Below are positions 9,378 through 17,209 of a DNA stretch of 37,602 nucleotides, in pieces. The notes below the pieces were generated by a model. It was not told the DNA's origin. It saw only the letters and a list, made by a program, of their open reading frames with translations, and made no database searches. Both the position numbers and the translations under genes were made by a program. The stretch is from an uncultured Clostridia bacterium. Lineage in GTDB: Bacteria > Bacillota > Clostridia > Peptostreptococcales > Anaerovoracaceae. The DNA lies in NCBI GenBank assembly GCA_944388495.1, contig CALXIZ010000011.1, forward strand, positions 1 to 37,602, read 5' to 3'. Position 1 is the first letter of the stretch. Each line of letters begins with the position of its first letter.

Positions 9378-9738
9378 TTACTTACAGACATTTTATCTTC
9401 CGTTTCGATAACGCATAAAATTATTATATCAATATAAAAATATCTTTTCAACACTGCTGTACGTTTTTCTTTTTCCGTCTCACGACAGGAAAAATCCCTG
9501 TATTCCTGCCGTTCCCTCTGCAGGGCGGGAATTACCTGCTTGTCATAACGCCGGGCATCATTTAAAATATTATGATGGTCATTTCCGGCAGGAAATTTCC
9601 GCACAGATTTCCAGAAGGCGGCTCTTCACGGATTTCCGCCTGTAAAAAGCACACCTTTTCATGTGAACAATATAACTAAATCAGATCGGACAGGACGCAT
9701 TTCCGCGGCCCGTTCCGACATTCCGGAGATAAAAAATC
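9378..9738. other. Divergent intergenic stretch rex / ABC-F
   Basis: Holds the rex promoter, a CATCAT/ATGATG inverted repeat around an AT-rich centre near 9555-9580, and an AGGCGG/CCGCCT hairpin (9616-9641) in the presumed ABC-F leader. A plausible -10 (TATAAC, 9671-9676) has no good -35 partner. No gene recognised. Confidence 0.5.
9424..9452 (-). promoter_or_regulatory. rex promoter
   Basis: Minus-strand TTGAAA (9447-9452), 17-base spacer and perfect TATAAT (9424-9429), about 65 bases upstream of the rex ATG. Confidence 0.9.
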
Positions 9739-11739
9739 ATGATAGTAATTTCAGCCAATCAACTGACAAAATTATACGGGACCGATGAAATTCTGACCGG
9801 CATCTCCTTTCACATCAATGAAGGCGACCGTGTGGGAATCGTCGGCAGCAACGGCGCCGGAAAGAGCACGCTTCTCAATATTCTTTCCGGCGAGACTTTC
9901 TGCGATTCAGGTACATTCTATCTTTCCTCCGATAAAAAAATCGGCTATTTTCACCAGAATGACCTTTTCACCTCGGAAAAGACAGTTTATGAGGAAATGC
10001 TGTCCATTTTCGAACCTCTCATCAAAATGGAATCCGATATGGAAGAGCTTTCCGAACGGATCGCCTCGCTTTCCGGACAGCCGGGACAGGAAGAGGCCGT
10101 CAGCCGTATGCTTGCGGAATATGACCGTCTCTCCGAATCCTACCGTCTGAACAACGGTTACGGCTATAAAAGCGAGATTACCGGCGTTCTCAACAGCATG
10201 GCATTTCCGCCGTCTTTTTTCGATAAGAGGACGGATTCTCTGTCAGGCGGAGAACGTACACGTCTGGCTCTGGCCGCGCTCCTTCTGAAAAAACCTGATA
10301 TTCTCCTTCTCGATGAGCCTACCAACCATCTCGATATCGGCACGCTCAAATGGCTCGAACAGTATCTGCGTTCCTATCAGGGAACGATCGTCATCGTCTC
10401 TCACGACAGATATTTTCTCGATCATACTGTCAGCCGCATCTTTGAAATCGAAAACGGACGTCTGAGCGTCTATGAAGGAAATTACACTTTCTATGCCGGC
10501 GAAAAAAAAGTCCGCCTGGTCAACGAGCTCAGAGCTTACGAAAAGCAGCAGAGTGAAATCCGCCGCCAGGAAGAGATGGTGCGCCGCTTTAAGGAGAGAG
10601 GCACGGAAAAGCTGGCCAAGCGTGCAAAATCGAGAGAAAAGATGCTGGAAAAGATGGATCGCCCTGAAAAGCCTTCCGCGCCTGCGGCAAAGATGAAAAT
10701 TCAGTTTCAGGAAAGCTCCAGAAGCGGAAACGACACGCTGCAGGCTTTCGATATTTCAAAATCCTACGGTACGGGAGACCGGAAGCGTACGCTCTTTTCC
10801 AACGTCTCCTTCGACATCAAGCGCGGCGAGCGGATCTGTATCATCGGACCGAACGGAACGGGAAAGACGACGCTGCTCAAAATGATTATGTCTGAAATTC
10901 CGCCTGATCACGGTCATATCAAGGTAGGACACAATATCGTCTTCGGTTACTACGATCAGGAACAGACGATGCTGAATGAAAGCTCCACGATCCTGGAAGA
11001 GATGAGAGACGCTTACTCTCTTTACAGCGACACGCAGCTTCGCGGGCTGCTCGGCCGGTTTCTTTTCCGCAATGACGACGTCTTCAAGACGGTCGGATCT
11101 CTGTCCGGCGGAGAACGCGCCCGTCTGGCGCTCCTGAAGCTCATGCTTTCCGGCGCCAATATGCTCATGCTGGATGAACCTACCAACCACCTCGATATCG
11201 CATCAAAGGAAGTCTTCGAGGACGCTCTGATCGATTTTCCGGGAACCTGTGTCATCGTCTCGCATGACAGATATCTGCTCAATAAAGTGCCGACTTCGAT
11301 CTACGAGCTCTCACAGGACGGCATTACGGTTTACCCCGGAAACTACGATTACTATAACGAGAAAAAGGCCTCCATCACATCGGCAAATGCCTACATGAAC
11401 AGCCTCGGACAGACGGCCTCTTCCAGAGCCGACGAAGCGGCTGCAAAGCCTGAAAATCTGAAACAGCAGCATATCGAGGAGAGAAAAAAGGCCAAGGCCG
11501 CACAGGCCGAGCAGCGCCGCCGTGAGCGCCGTGTCGAAGCGCTGGAGGAACAGATCGCACAGCTTGAAGAAGAAATCGACGAACTGCAGAGCCGGCTCGG
11601 TGAAGAAGAATACATGACAGACTATGAAAAACTGACGGAGCTCTCCTCTCTCATCGCTTCGAAAAAGGAACTGCTCTCATCCTCCTATGAGGAATGGGAA
11701 CGGCTGAGTGAAGAACTGCAGCAGCCTGTACTTTCTTAA
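9739..11739 (+). CDS. ABC-F family ATPase (Uup/YdiF-like, ribosome-associated)
   Basis: Soluble duplicated ABC ATPase; relatives bind the ribosome E site and act in translation regulation or antibiotic protection. 666 residues without membrane segments. First domain: Walker A GSNGAGKS (36-43), signature LSGGERTRLALA and Walker B LLLDEPTNHLD. A charged P-site tRNA-interaction linker follows (about 245-310, rich in Arg/Lys/Glu). Second domain: GPNGTGKT, LSGGERARLALL, LMLDEPTNHLD. The C-terminus (about 560-660) is a long predicted coiled coil, as in Uup/ABCF3-like members, not in the short resistance types. ATG follows CGGAG. Specific substrate or drug link cannot be read from sequence. Followed by acpP, which has its own promoter. 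Confidence 0.93.
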   Translation: MIVISANQLTKLYGTDEILTGISFHINEGDRVGIVGSNGAGKSTLLNILSGETFCDSGTFYLSSDKKIGYFHQNDLFTSEKTVYEEMLSIFEPLIKMESDMEELSERIASLSGQPGQEEAVSRMLAEYDRLSESYRLNNGYGYKSEITGVLNSMAFPPSFFDKRTDSLSGGERTRLALAALLLKKPDILLLDEPTNHLDIGTLKWLEQYLRSYQGTIVIVSHDRYFLDHTVSRIFEIENGRLSVYEGNYTFYAGEKKVRLVNELRAYEKQQSEIRRQEEMVRRFKERGTEKLAKRAKSREKMLEKMDRPEKPSAPAAKMKIQFQESSRSGNDTLQAFDISKSYGTGDRKRTLFSNVSFDIKRGERICIIGPNGTGKTTLLKMIMSEIPPDHGHIKVGHNIVFGYYDQEQTMLNESSTILEEMRDAYSLYSDTQLRGLLGRFLFRNDDVFKTVGSLSGGERARLALLKLMLSGANMLMLDEPTNHLDIASKEVFEDALIDFPGTCVIVSHDRYLLNKVPTSIYELSQDGITVYPGNYDYYNEKKASITSANAYMNSLGQTASSRADEAAAKPENLKQQHIEERKKAKAAQAEQRRRERRVEALEEQIAQLEEEIDELQSRLGEEEYMTDYEKLTELSSLIASKKELLSSSYEEWERLSEELQQPVLS

Positions 11740-11791
11740 AATCATAAATTTTGTTCATCAAAATATTTTTGAGGAAAGCGGCAAAAAAGTA

Positions 11792-11820
11792 TTGCAGTTG
11801 CACGTCTATCCCCTTATAAT
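11792..11820 (+). promoter_or_regulatory. acpP promoter
   Basis: TTGCAG (11792-11797), 17-base spacer, perfect TATAAT (11815-11820), 46 bases before the start codon. Confidence 0.85.
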
Positions 11821-11866
11821 AAGGTTTGTAAAAATCCGAGGAAGAACCATATTTCAGGAGGTTAAC

Positions 11867-12109
11867 ATGGTATTTGATAAAGTAAAGGAAATTATCGTTG
11901 ATCAGCTCGATGTGGAGGAATCTTCCATCACACCGGAGACGAGCCTGACGAAGGATCTGGAAGCTGACTCTCTCGACGCGGTTGAGATCATCATGTCCAT
12001 CGAAGATGAATATGAAATCGAAATTCCGGATGAAGAGGCTGAGAAGTTCTCCAACATCGGCGACATCGTAGCTTTTATCGAAGAAAAGATCGCAGAAAAG
12101 GATCAGTAG
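11867..12109 (+). CDS. acpP: Acyl carrier protein
   Basis: Carries growing acyl chains on 4'-phosphopantetheine during fatty acid synthesis. 80 residues, very acidic, with the modification motif DSL (Ser35 in LEADSLDAVE) and the four-helix ACP pattern throughout. ATG at 11867 is fixed by AGGAGG six bases upstream; a longer in-frame reading would cross the promoter. It stands alone with its own promoter and terminator rather than inside a fab operon, and no fab gene is in the window, so it may be the general ACP or a second dedicated one; sequence alone does not decide. Confidence 0.96.
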   Translation: MVFDKVKEIIVDQLDVEESSITPETSLTKDLEADSLDAVEIIMSIEDEYEIEIPDEEAEKFSNIGDIVAFIEEKIAEKDQ

Positions 12110-12195
12110 ACAGCAGATCACTCTGCTTACGTTTCTGCAGATCGCAGACCGATACGAAAAGAGAGAAAAAACAGAAAGATCAGAATAACCGGCGA

Positions 12196-12231
12196 AAAAA
12201 ACGGAGCGTGGAAACAGACGCTCCGTTTTTT
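12196..12231. terminator. Bidirectional terminator between acpP and tsaD
   Basis: AAAAAACGGAGCGT and its exact complement with an eight-base loop; T-runs on both strands. Ends acpP from the left and the long tsaD operon from the right. Confidence 0.93.
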
Positions 12232-12236
12232 CTTTT

Positions 12237-13253
12237 TCAGAATTCCAGAACAGGGCAGGCGTCCAGCGTCAGATCGTCCGTAAGGCCTTCCCGGTATCTG
12301 TAATATGCGGCGCAGGCGATCATCGCCGCATTGTCGGTACACAGCACCGGCTGCGGACGGAAAAAGGCAATTCCGTTTTTTTCGCATTCCTGTTCCATCA
12401 TCGTACGCAGCAGACTGTTTGCCGCCACGCCGCCTGCGAGAGCCAGCCTGTCCCGTCCGAATTCCAAAGCGGCCCCCACCGCCTTCTGTACGATGACTTC
12501 CATCACTGCCATCTGAAAGCTCGCCGCGATGTCCGCCTCCGGGATATCCTCTCCCGCCTGTTTCAGGCTGTTTATCTGATTGAGCACTCCCGTTTTCAGG
12601 CCGCTGAAGCTGAAATCGTAGCTTCCCTTCTCGAGAAGAACCCGCTTGAACTCATAAGCGTGAGGATTTCCTTTCCCAGCCAGGGCGTCTATTTTCGGTC
12701 CCCCCGGATACCCCAGTCCGAGAACGCGCGCCACCTTATCCATGGCCTCTCCCGCCGCGTCATCTCTCGTAGCTCCCAGAAGCACGAGATCGTTATATCC
12801 TCTGACATCGATGATATCCGTATTTCCTCCGGAAACAACGACAGCCGTAAAAGGCGGTTCGAGTTCGGGGGCTGCGATATAATTCGCACTGATGTGGCCG
12901 TGAAGATGATGAACGCCCGTCAGCGGAATATCTCCGGCAAAGGAAAGAGCTTTTGCCGCCGCCACGCCGATAATCAGCGCTCCCACGAGTCCCGGACCCT
13001 TTGTCACACCGATGAGATCGATCTCTTCCGGAGCTGTGCCCGCTTCCTCAAGAGCCTGTCTTATTACCGTGCTGATATTTTCCAGATGCTGACGGGAAGC
13101 GATCTCCGGTACGACGCCTCCGTAAAGCTTATGTATCTCAATCTGTGACGATATGATATTCGAATATACCGTTCTTCCGTCGGCTACGACGGCCGCTGCC
13201 GTTTCATCGCAGCTGCTCTCGATGCCGAGTGTGAGAAATTTTCCGTCTTTCAT
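12237..13253 (-). CDS. tsaD: tRNA t6A37 threonylcarbamoyltransferase TsaD
   Basis: Transfers the threonylcarbamoyl group to A37 of ANN-decoding tRNAs, in complex with TsaB and TsaE. 338 residues, ASKHA fold. The metal-binding histidines are in VHHLHGH (His116 and His120) with the distal Asp in CTDNAAM. LGIESSCDET at the N-terminus, KGPGLVGAL and the GGVAAN strand are typical. The usual SGGHT motif reads SGGNT here (Asn144), an uncommon change in the nucleotide pocket. ATG follows AAGGAGA. Last gene of the long minus-strand array; tsaB/rimI and tsaE are upstream, so all three t6A partners present here are co-transcribed. Confidence 0.97.
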   Translation of the reverse strand: MKDGKFLTLGIESSCDETAAAVVADGRTVYSNIISSQIEIHKLYGGVVPEIASRQHLENISTVIRQALEEAGTAPEEIDLIGVTKGPGLVGALIIGVAAAKALSFAGDIPLTGVHHLHGHISANYIAAPELEPPFTAVVVSGGNTDIIDVRGYNDLVLLGATRDDAAGEAMDKVARVLGLGYPGGPKIDALAGKGNPHAYEFKRVLLEKGSYDFSFSGLKTGVLNQINSLKQAGEDIPEADIAASFQMAVMEVIVQKAVGAALEFGRDRLALAGGVAANSLLRTMMEQECEKNGIAFFRPQPVLCTDNAAMIACAAYYRYREGLTDDLTLDACPVLEF

Positions 13254-13298
13254 TCTCCTTCTCCGTTTTTCTTTTTTCCGCTGCAGCGAGGCATCGCC

Positions 13299-13550
13299 TC
13301 ACTGCAGCGTCTGCTGCGCCAGCCCGCATCTCTGATCTGTCCTCTGATAAAGACAGCTGTCGCAGCTCTGATAATCGCTCATATCAAAGGAGCGCTCTCT
13401 GCCCTTCGGCTGATAATTTCTGCAGTGGCAGAATACGCCGTAATTTCCGTCACCGAAGGAACTGCGCACTCTGTCCGCATCATAAGACGCCTCCGCCGCC
13501 CGCGCCATTCCTTCCCTGTCCGTCTGCCGCACTCTTCCGCCGTCTTCCAT
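13299..13550 (-). CDS. Small Cys-rich protein of unknown function
   Basis: 83 residues, not recognised. A charged N-terminal half (MEDGGRVRQTDREGM) is followed by a cysteine pattern: CHC, then about 24 residues, CDSC, nine residues, CGL. That spacing could bind zinc or an iron-sulfur cluster. The start ATG at 13548-13550 has AGGAGG at an eight-base spacing, one of the best ribosome binding sites in the region, and the gene sits in the 370-base space between tsaB/rimI and tsaD on the operon strand. That supports a real gene. A longer reading from GTG 13580 lacks this site. No signal peptide or membrane segment. Function may relate to tRNA modification by context, but this is inference. Confidence 0.72.
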   Translation of the reverse strand: MEDGGRVRQTDREGMARAAEASYDADRVRSSFGDGNYGVFCHCRNYQPKGRERSFDMSDYQSCDSCLYQRTDQRCGLAQQTLQ

Positions 13551-13624
13551 AATCCGCGCCTCCTGTACTCTCCGTTTCACGAAAAAACTGTCTTCACCGG
13601 TAGTATTACAGGAACGGCGGAATT

Positions 13625-15028
13625 TTATTCCGTATCCGAAGAGGAATTCTGCCGTCCCGGATTCTCAGCGCTCTCACGCCGCATCAGCAGCGCATTTTCT
13701 CCCGACTCTGCATAATATCCTTCTCTTCTTCCCGTTACACGAAATCCCTGATTCTTGTAAAGAGCGATGGCCGTTCTGTTCGATTCACGGACCTCCAGCA
13801 GCTGCGTCGTGACGCCCCGCTCCTCCGCTTCCGAAAGAATCCGCTCCATCATCACTCCTGCGATGCCGCGGCCTCTGTACAGCGGATGGACAGCCACACG
13901 GTGAATCTCTCCCTCATCCAGAATGCTGCTGATGCCCGCAAAACCGACTGTCTCTTTTTCTCCGTTTTCCGCGATGACATAAAAGCTCCTGTCACCGGCT
14001 CCGAATTCTCCGAGAAAAGCCGCTTCGCTCCATTCATGTGAAAAACACAGCGCATCCAGCCGTGCCATGCGGCCCGCATCCTCCTTTTCAGCCCGGCGGT
14101 AAGTGATCGTTTCATCTTCCGGAGGCATCTCGAAAATGACTTCTTTTTCTTCCGCCTTTTTCTTCTTTTTTCCGAGCTCCTTCGCCTCCAGCTTACGCTC
14201 CGCCTCCGATTTTCTCAGATAGACCGGATGTATATCATAACAGGAAACTGTTTTATCCGCTGATGCCATGCCGAATGCCATCTCCGCCGCCGCCTCTGCA
14301 TAGGAGAGCCCTCTCGTTTCTCCGCCGAAAATTACCGCAGACGGAGATATTTTCCCTTCCGTATTACGTCCGGCTCCGGCGGCTTTTCCGCGTTCCCCGC
14401 CGCGCGCCTCCATCCTGATATCTGTGTATATCTCGCCGATGCCTGCAGCCGTGAGTTCCTGAACGATCAGATCGCGGTACCGCTCCGCTCCGTCTGCACA
14501 GAAACAGATGCGTTCTGCCTCTTTATCGCCGAGTCCCAGTTTTGCCGCTTTTCGGACGAATGTTCTGACATCACGGGCCTCCTCCTCAAGAAGAATGCGC
14601 GGCTCTTTCGGATCGGCGGAAAGGTTGTTTTCTCCGCTGATCAGACTGCGGAAAATACCGCTGAAAACATGCCCGTGCCGTGCATCGATCATCGGACAGA
14701 CCAGATCTCCGTCGTTTCCTATCATCAGAGAAAATACCGCCAGAGAAGACAGCGGTATCAGCGGTATATTCCATGCCTGAGCCAGCGTCTTCGCTGTAGT
14801 CATGCCGATTCGTATCCCCGTGAAAGACCCCGGTCCGACGGTAACCGCTATATGGGTGATTTCCGTCTTACGCACTCCCGCCTTTTCGATCACACGGGAG
14901 ATCATCGGCATCAGCAGCTGCAGATGGCTCATCATATCCGCCGACAGCTCCGCATGAATTTCTCTTCTATCGTTTATAATCGAAACGGATGCTTCCGCAC
15001 CCGTCGTATCTATCGTCAAAATTACCAT
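13625..15028 (-). CDS. tsaB-rimI: TsaB-RimI fusion: t6A biosynthesis protein and ribosomal-protein N-acetyltransferase
   Basis: One 467-residue polypeptide with two functions usually encoded by neighbouring genes. Residues 1 to about 275 are TsaB, the inactive TsaD paralogue that scaffolds the t6A complex: ILTIDTTG start, VTVGPGSFTGIRIG (62-75), MIDARHGHVF (113-122), and the closing HPVYLRKSE. A Lys/Glu-rich linker (about 276-305) leads to a GNAT domain (308-450) with the acetyl-CoA loop RVAVHPLYRGRGIAG (377-391) and EVRESNRTAIALYKNQGF, the RimI signature, an enzyme that acetylates the N-terminus of ribosomal protein S18. Residues 205-235 form a Gly/Arg-rich insertion. ATG follows AGGATGAG; repeat copy B lies immediately upstream, between this gene and tsaE. 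Confidence 0.95.
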   Translation of the reverse strand: MVILTIDTTGAEASVSIINDRREIHAELSADMMSHLQLLMPMISRVIEKAGVRKTEITHIAVTVGPGSFTGIRIGMTTAKTLAQAWNIPLIPLSSLAVFSLMIGNDGDLVCPMIDARHGHVFSGIFRSLISGENNLSADPKEPRILLEEEARDVRTFVRKAAKLGLGDKEAERICFCADGAERYRDLIVQELTAAGIGEIYTDIRMEARGGERGKAAGAGRNTEGKISPSAVIFGGETRGLSYAEAAAEMAFGMASADKTVSCYDIHPVYLRKSEAERKLEAKELGKKKKKAEEKEVIFEMPPEDETITYRRAEKEDAGRMARLDALCFSHEWSEAAFLGEFGAGDRSFYVIAENGEKETVGFAGISSILDEGEIHRVAVHPLYRGRGIAGVMMERILSEAEERGVTTQLLEVRESNRTAIALYKNQGFRVTGRREGYYAESGENALLMRRESAENPGRQNSSSDTE

Positions 15029-15046
15029 ATTCTCATCCTGCTACTG

Positions 15047-15179
15047 GAACAAAAGCGCAGACGGCGAAATCAGAGATTTCTGTCTGCATATGCCGCACCG
15101 TCCGGTGCAGCGCTCTGTAAAGTGCTTTTGTTGTTATTGCGGAAATACCGATCCATCGATATTTCCTGTGTAATAAAAA
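15047..15179. repeat. Structured dispersed repeat, copy B
   Basis: About 133 bases matching copy A at 8354-8489 along the whole length, including identical words ATTTCTGTCTGCA and TTTTGTTGTTATT. Closing stem AACAAAA (15048-15054)/TTTTGTT (15126-15132); nested GCAGA/TCTGC and GAAATC/GATTTC; a GCACC/GGTGC hairpin; then the GGAAATACCG/CGATATTTCC hairpin (15141-15166) and TAATAAAAAA. It fills most of the 219-base gap between tsaE and tsaB/rimI. Confidence 0.78.
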
Positions 15180-15200
15180 ATACTGCAGGCCAGATCCGTT

Positions 15201-15237
15201 CCGAAGAGCTCCGCTTCGGGGGGCTGTCCCGTTTTTT
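15201..15237 (+). terminator. Plus-strand hairpin and T-run beside repeat copy B
   Basis: CCGAAG/CTTCGG with a seven-base loop, followed a few bases later by six T on the plus strand. No plus-strand gene precedes it apart from repeat copy B, so it would only make sense if copy B were transcribed on the plus strand; on the operon strand there is no T-run. Confidence 0.4.
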
Positions 15238-15247
15238 CTTCTTTGCG

Positions 15248-15679
15248 TCACTCTTCTTCGCCTGTCACGCCGATATCATAGATCCGTTCGCCTTCTTTTT
15301 CCCCGTAGGATATATGAATCAGACGGCTGCCGGCCGGAATCTCTTCCGCGATGAGATCGGCCCACTCTATGACACAGACACCGTCTCCCGAGAAATATTC
15401 CTGCGCTCCGGTTTCAAACAGTTCCTCCGGACTTCCCAGACGGTAAACGTCAAAATGATAAAGAGGAAGACGGCCGGAACGATATTCCCGGACGATGTTA
15501 AAGGTAGGACTGACGACACTTTCCTTTACTCCCAGTCCTTCGGCGATAGCCTTCGTCAGGGCCGTCTTTCCCGTTCCCAGATCACCTGTCAGACAGATGA
15601 TATCTCCCGGAAAAAGCTGCGCCGCCAGATTTCTGCCGAACCGTCTCGTTTCCTCTTCATTTTTTATCTTTAAAAGCAT
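15248..15679 (-). CDS. tsaE: t6A biosynthesis ATPase TsaE
   Basis: P-loop ATPase that drives cycling of the TsaD-TsaB complex. 143 residues, normal length. Walker A GDLGTGKT (about 32-39), the VVSPTFNIVREY motif, and the HFDVYRL and VCVIEWAD segments are all family hallmarks. ATG follows CGGAGAAAAG. It lies 27 bases after pepV and upstream of the tsaB/rimI fusion in the same array. Confidence 0.96.
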   Translation of the reverse strand: MLLKIKNEEETRRFGRNLAAQLFPGDIICLTGDLGTGKTALTKAIAEGLGVKESVVSPTFNIVREYRSGRLPLYHFDVYRLGSPEELFETGAQEYFSGDGVCVIEWADLIAEEIPAGSRLIHISYGEKEGERIYDIGVTGEEE

Positions 15680-15706
15680 CTTCTTTTCTCCGTCTTCTGC
15701 CGTTTT

Positions 15707-17170
15707 TTACGATTCTGCTCTGTCTTTTTCCGTTTCTGTCAGGCGGAGAATCGCATCCGCATAAATCTCTGCTGTCAGAACCAGGCGATCGATACTGATA
15801 CACTCCTCCGCTTCATGCATGATGTCAGGATCTCCCGGATACAGCGCGCCGAAAGCGACTGCATTTTTCATCTCCCGCGCATAAGTTCCTCCGCCGATGA
15901 CGAGAGGCTGTGATTCCGTGTCCCCTGTACGCTCCCGATAGACTGACAGCAGCGTCTGCACGATGTCGCTGTCAGTTGAAAAATACAGAGGTTCCTTATA
16001 CATCTTCTTTACCATACCGATATCATACTGCTCCAGCACAGGGCGGACGGCCGCATAGACGTCCTCGTCGCCGAAGCTGACAGGACATCTGACATTTACC
16101 GTTATGCCGACCGATTCTCCGTCCATGAACAGCATTCCCGTGTTCCAGATAAGACTGCCCGAGACGTCATCCCGAAGCTTCTCACATCCTATCTTTTTTC
16201 CCGACAGATCAAAGCCGATATGCTGATTATAAAAGCGGATAAATTCATTCACGCCGAAGCAGTCAAACTCCAGACCGCCGAGAAACTGCATCAGAACAGA
16301 CACCGCATTGAGTCCTTTCTGCGGCATGGCGCCGTGTGCCGATTTTCCTGCACACAGGATTTCCAGATTTTTTCCCTTTTTTTTCACTGTGACTGAGTAT
16401 CCTGTCATCTGCGAAAAATGCTCTGCCGTCTGCTTTATCTTTTCGCAGCCTCCGCCGTCCGCGATGAGAGCGGCGGCTGAATCCGGAACCATATTCGGAG
16501 CGCTTCCGCCTGTCAGACGTCTGAGGGAAATTCCGCCGCGGTCGGCTTTTCCTGTCTTCCTGACCAGATCAAAAGTCAGAATTCCCATCTCTCCGTTTAC
16601 AAGGGGAAAGTCCGAATCCGGAACGATTGCAAAATCCGGCATCCTCACCTTCCGGCGGTAATAGTCCATTCCTGCGCTGCCCGTCTCTTCGTCAAGTCCG
16701 AGAACCATGCGGACTTTTTTCTCCGGTACGATGCCGCATTCTCTGATCGCCTTCATCGCATAAAAAGCTGCGATCGCAGGTCCTTTGTCATCGAGAGTGC
16801 CGCGTCCGTACATGATGCCGTTTTCCACACAGGCTCCGAACGGATCGTGACGCCACCCGCTGCCCTCTGATACGACATCCAGATGGCAGAGAATGCCCAT
16901 AATTCCGTTTTCCTCACTTTTCCCGAAATCGATATGACCGCCGTATCCGTCACAGTCGAAAACCTCGAAGCCCTCTCTGCGTCCGATTTCCATCATCCTG
17001 GAAAATGCTTCCGCCACACCGCTGCCGAAGGGAGCGTTTTCTTCCGGTCCGGACTGCACACTTCTGCAGCGCACGAGATCAGCGAGATCCCGGACCATAT
17101 CCTCACGGAAAGATTCGATTTTTTCCGCTATCGCCGCAAAATCTTTTCTCTGTTCTGTCATCAGTTTCAC
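15707..17170 (-). CDS. pepV: M20 dipeptidase, PepV family
   Basis: Di-zinc exopeptidase that splits dipeptides in the cytoplasm. About 487 residues, the PepV size. Catalytic and metal positions are in order: LCHLDVV, GRGTLDDKGP, the general-base pair in GLDEETGS, VPDSDFP, and the C-terminal PDIMHEAEE histidine; a lid domain fills the middle. Start chosen at GTG 17168-17170 because AAGGA lies six bases upstream; an in-frame ATG six codons earlier (17188) has only a weak site and an ATG three codons later is also possible. It lies between the CapA-like lipoprotein gene and tsaE. Confidence 0.92.
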   Translation of the reverse strand: MKLMTEQRKDFAAIAEKIESFREDMVRDLADLVRCRSVQSGPEENAPFGSGVAEAFSRMMEIGRREGFEVFDCDGYGGHIDFGKSEENGIMGILCHLDVVSEGSGWRHDPFGACVENGIMYGRGTLDDKGPAIAAFYAMKAIRECGIVPEKKVRMVLGLDEETGSAGMDYYRRKVRMPDFAIVPDSDFPLVNGEMGILTFDLVRKTGKADRGGISLRRLTGGSAPNMVPDSAAALIADGGGCEKIKQTAEHFSQMTGYSVTVKKKGKNLEILCAGKSAHGAMPQKGLNAVSVLMQFLGGLEFDCFGVNEFIRFYNQHIGFDLSGKKIGCEKLRDDVSGSLIWNTGMLFMDGESVGITVNVRCPVSFGDEDVYAAVRPVLEQYDIGMVKKMYKEPLYFSTDSDIVQTLLSVYRERTGDTESQPLVIGGGTYAREMKNAVAFGALYPGDPDIMHEAEECISIDRLVLTAEIYADAILRLTETEKDRAES

Positions 17171-17209
17171 TCTCTTTCCTTCTGTCATCCGCAGATCCTG
17201 CTTCCGTTA

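Noticed and set aside
9616..9641. Drug-responsive attenuator in the ABC-F leader
   Set aside because: A hairpin is present, but no leader peptide or alternative pairing with a T-run was found, and the protein looks like a housekeeping ABC-F.
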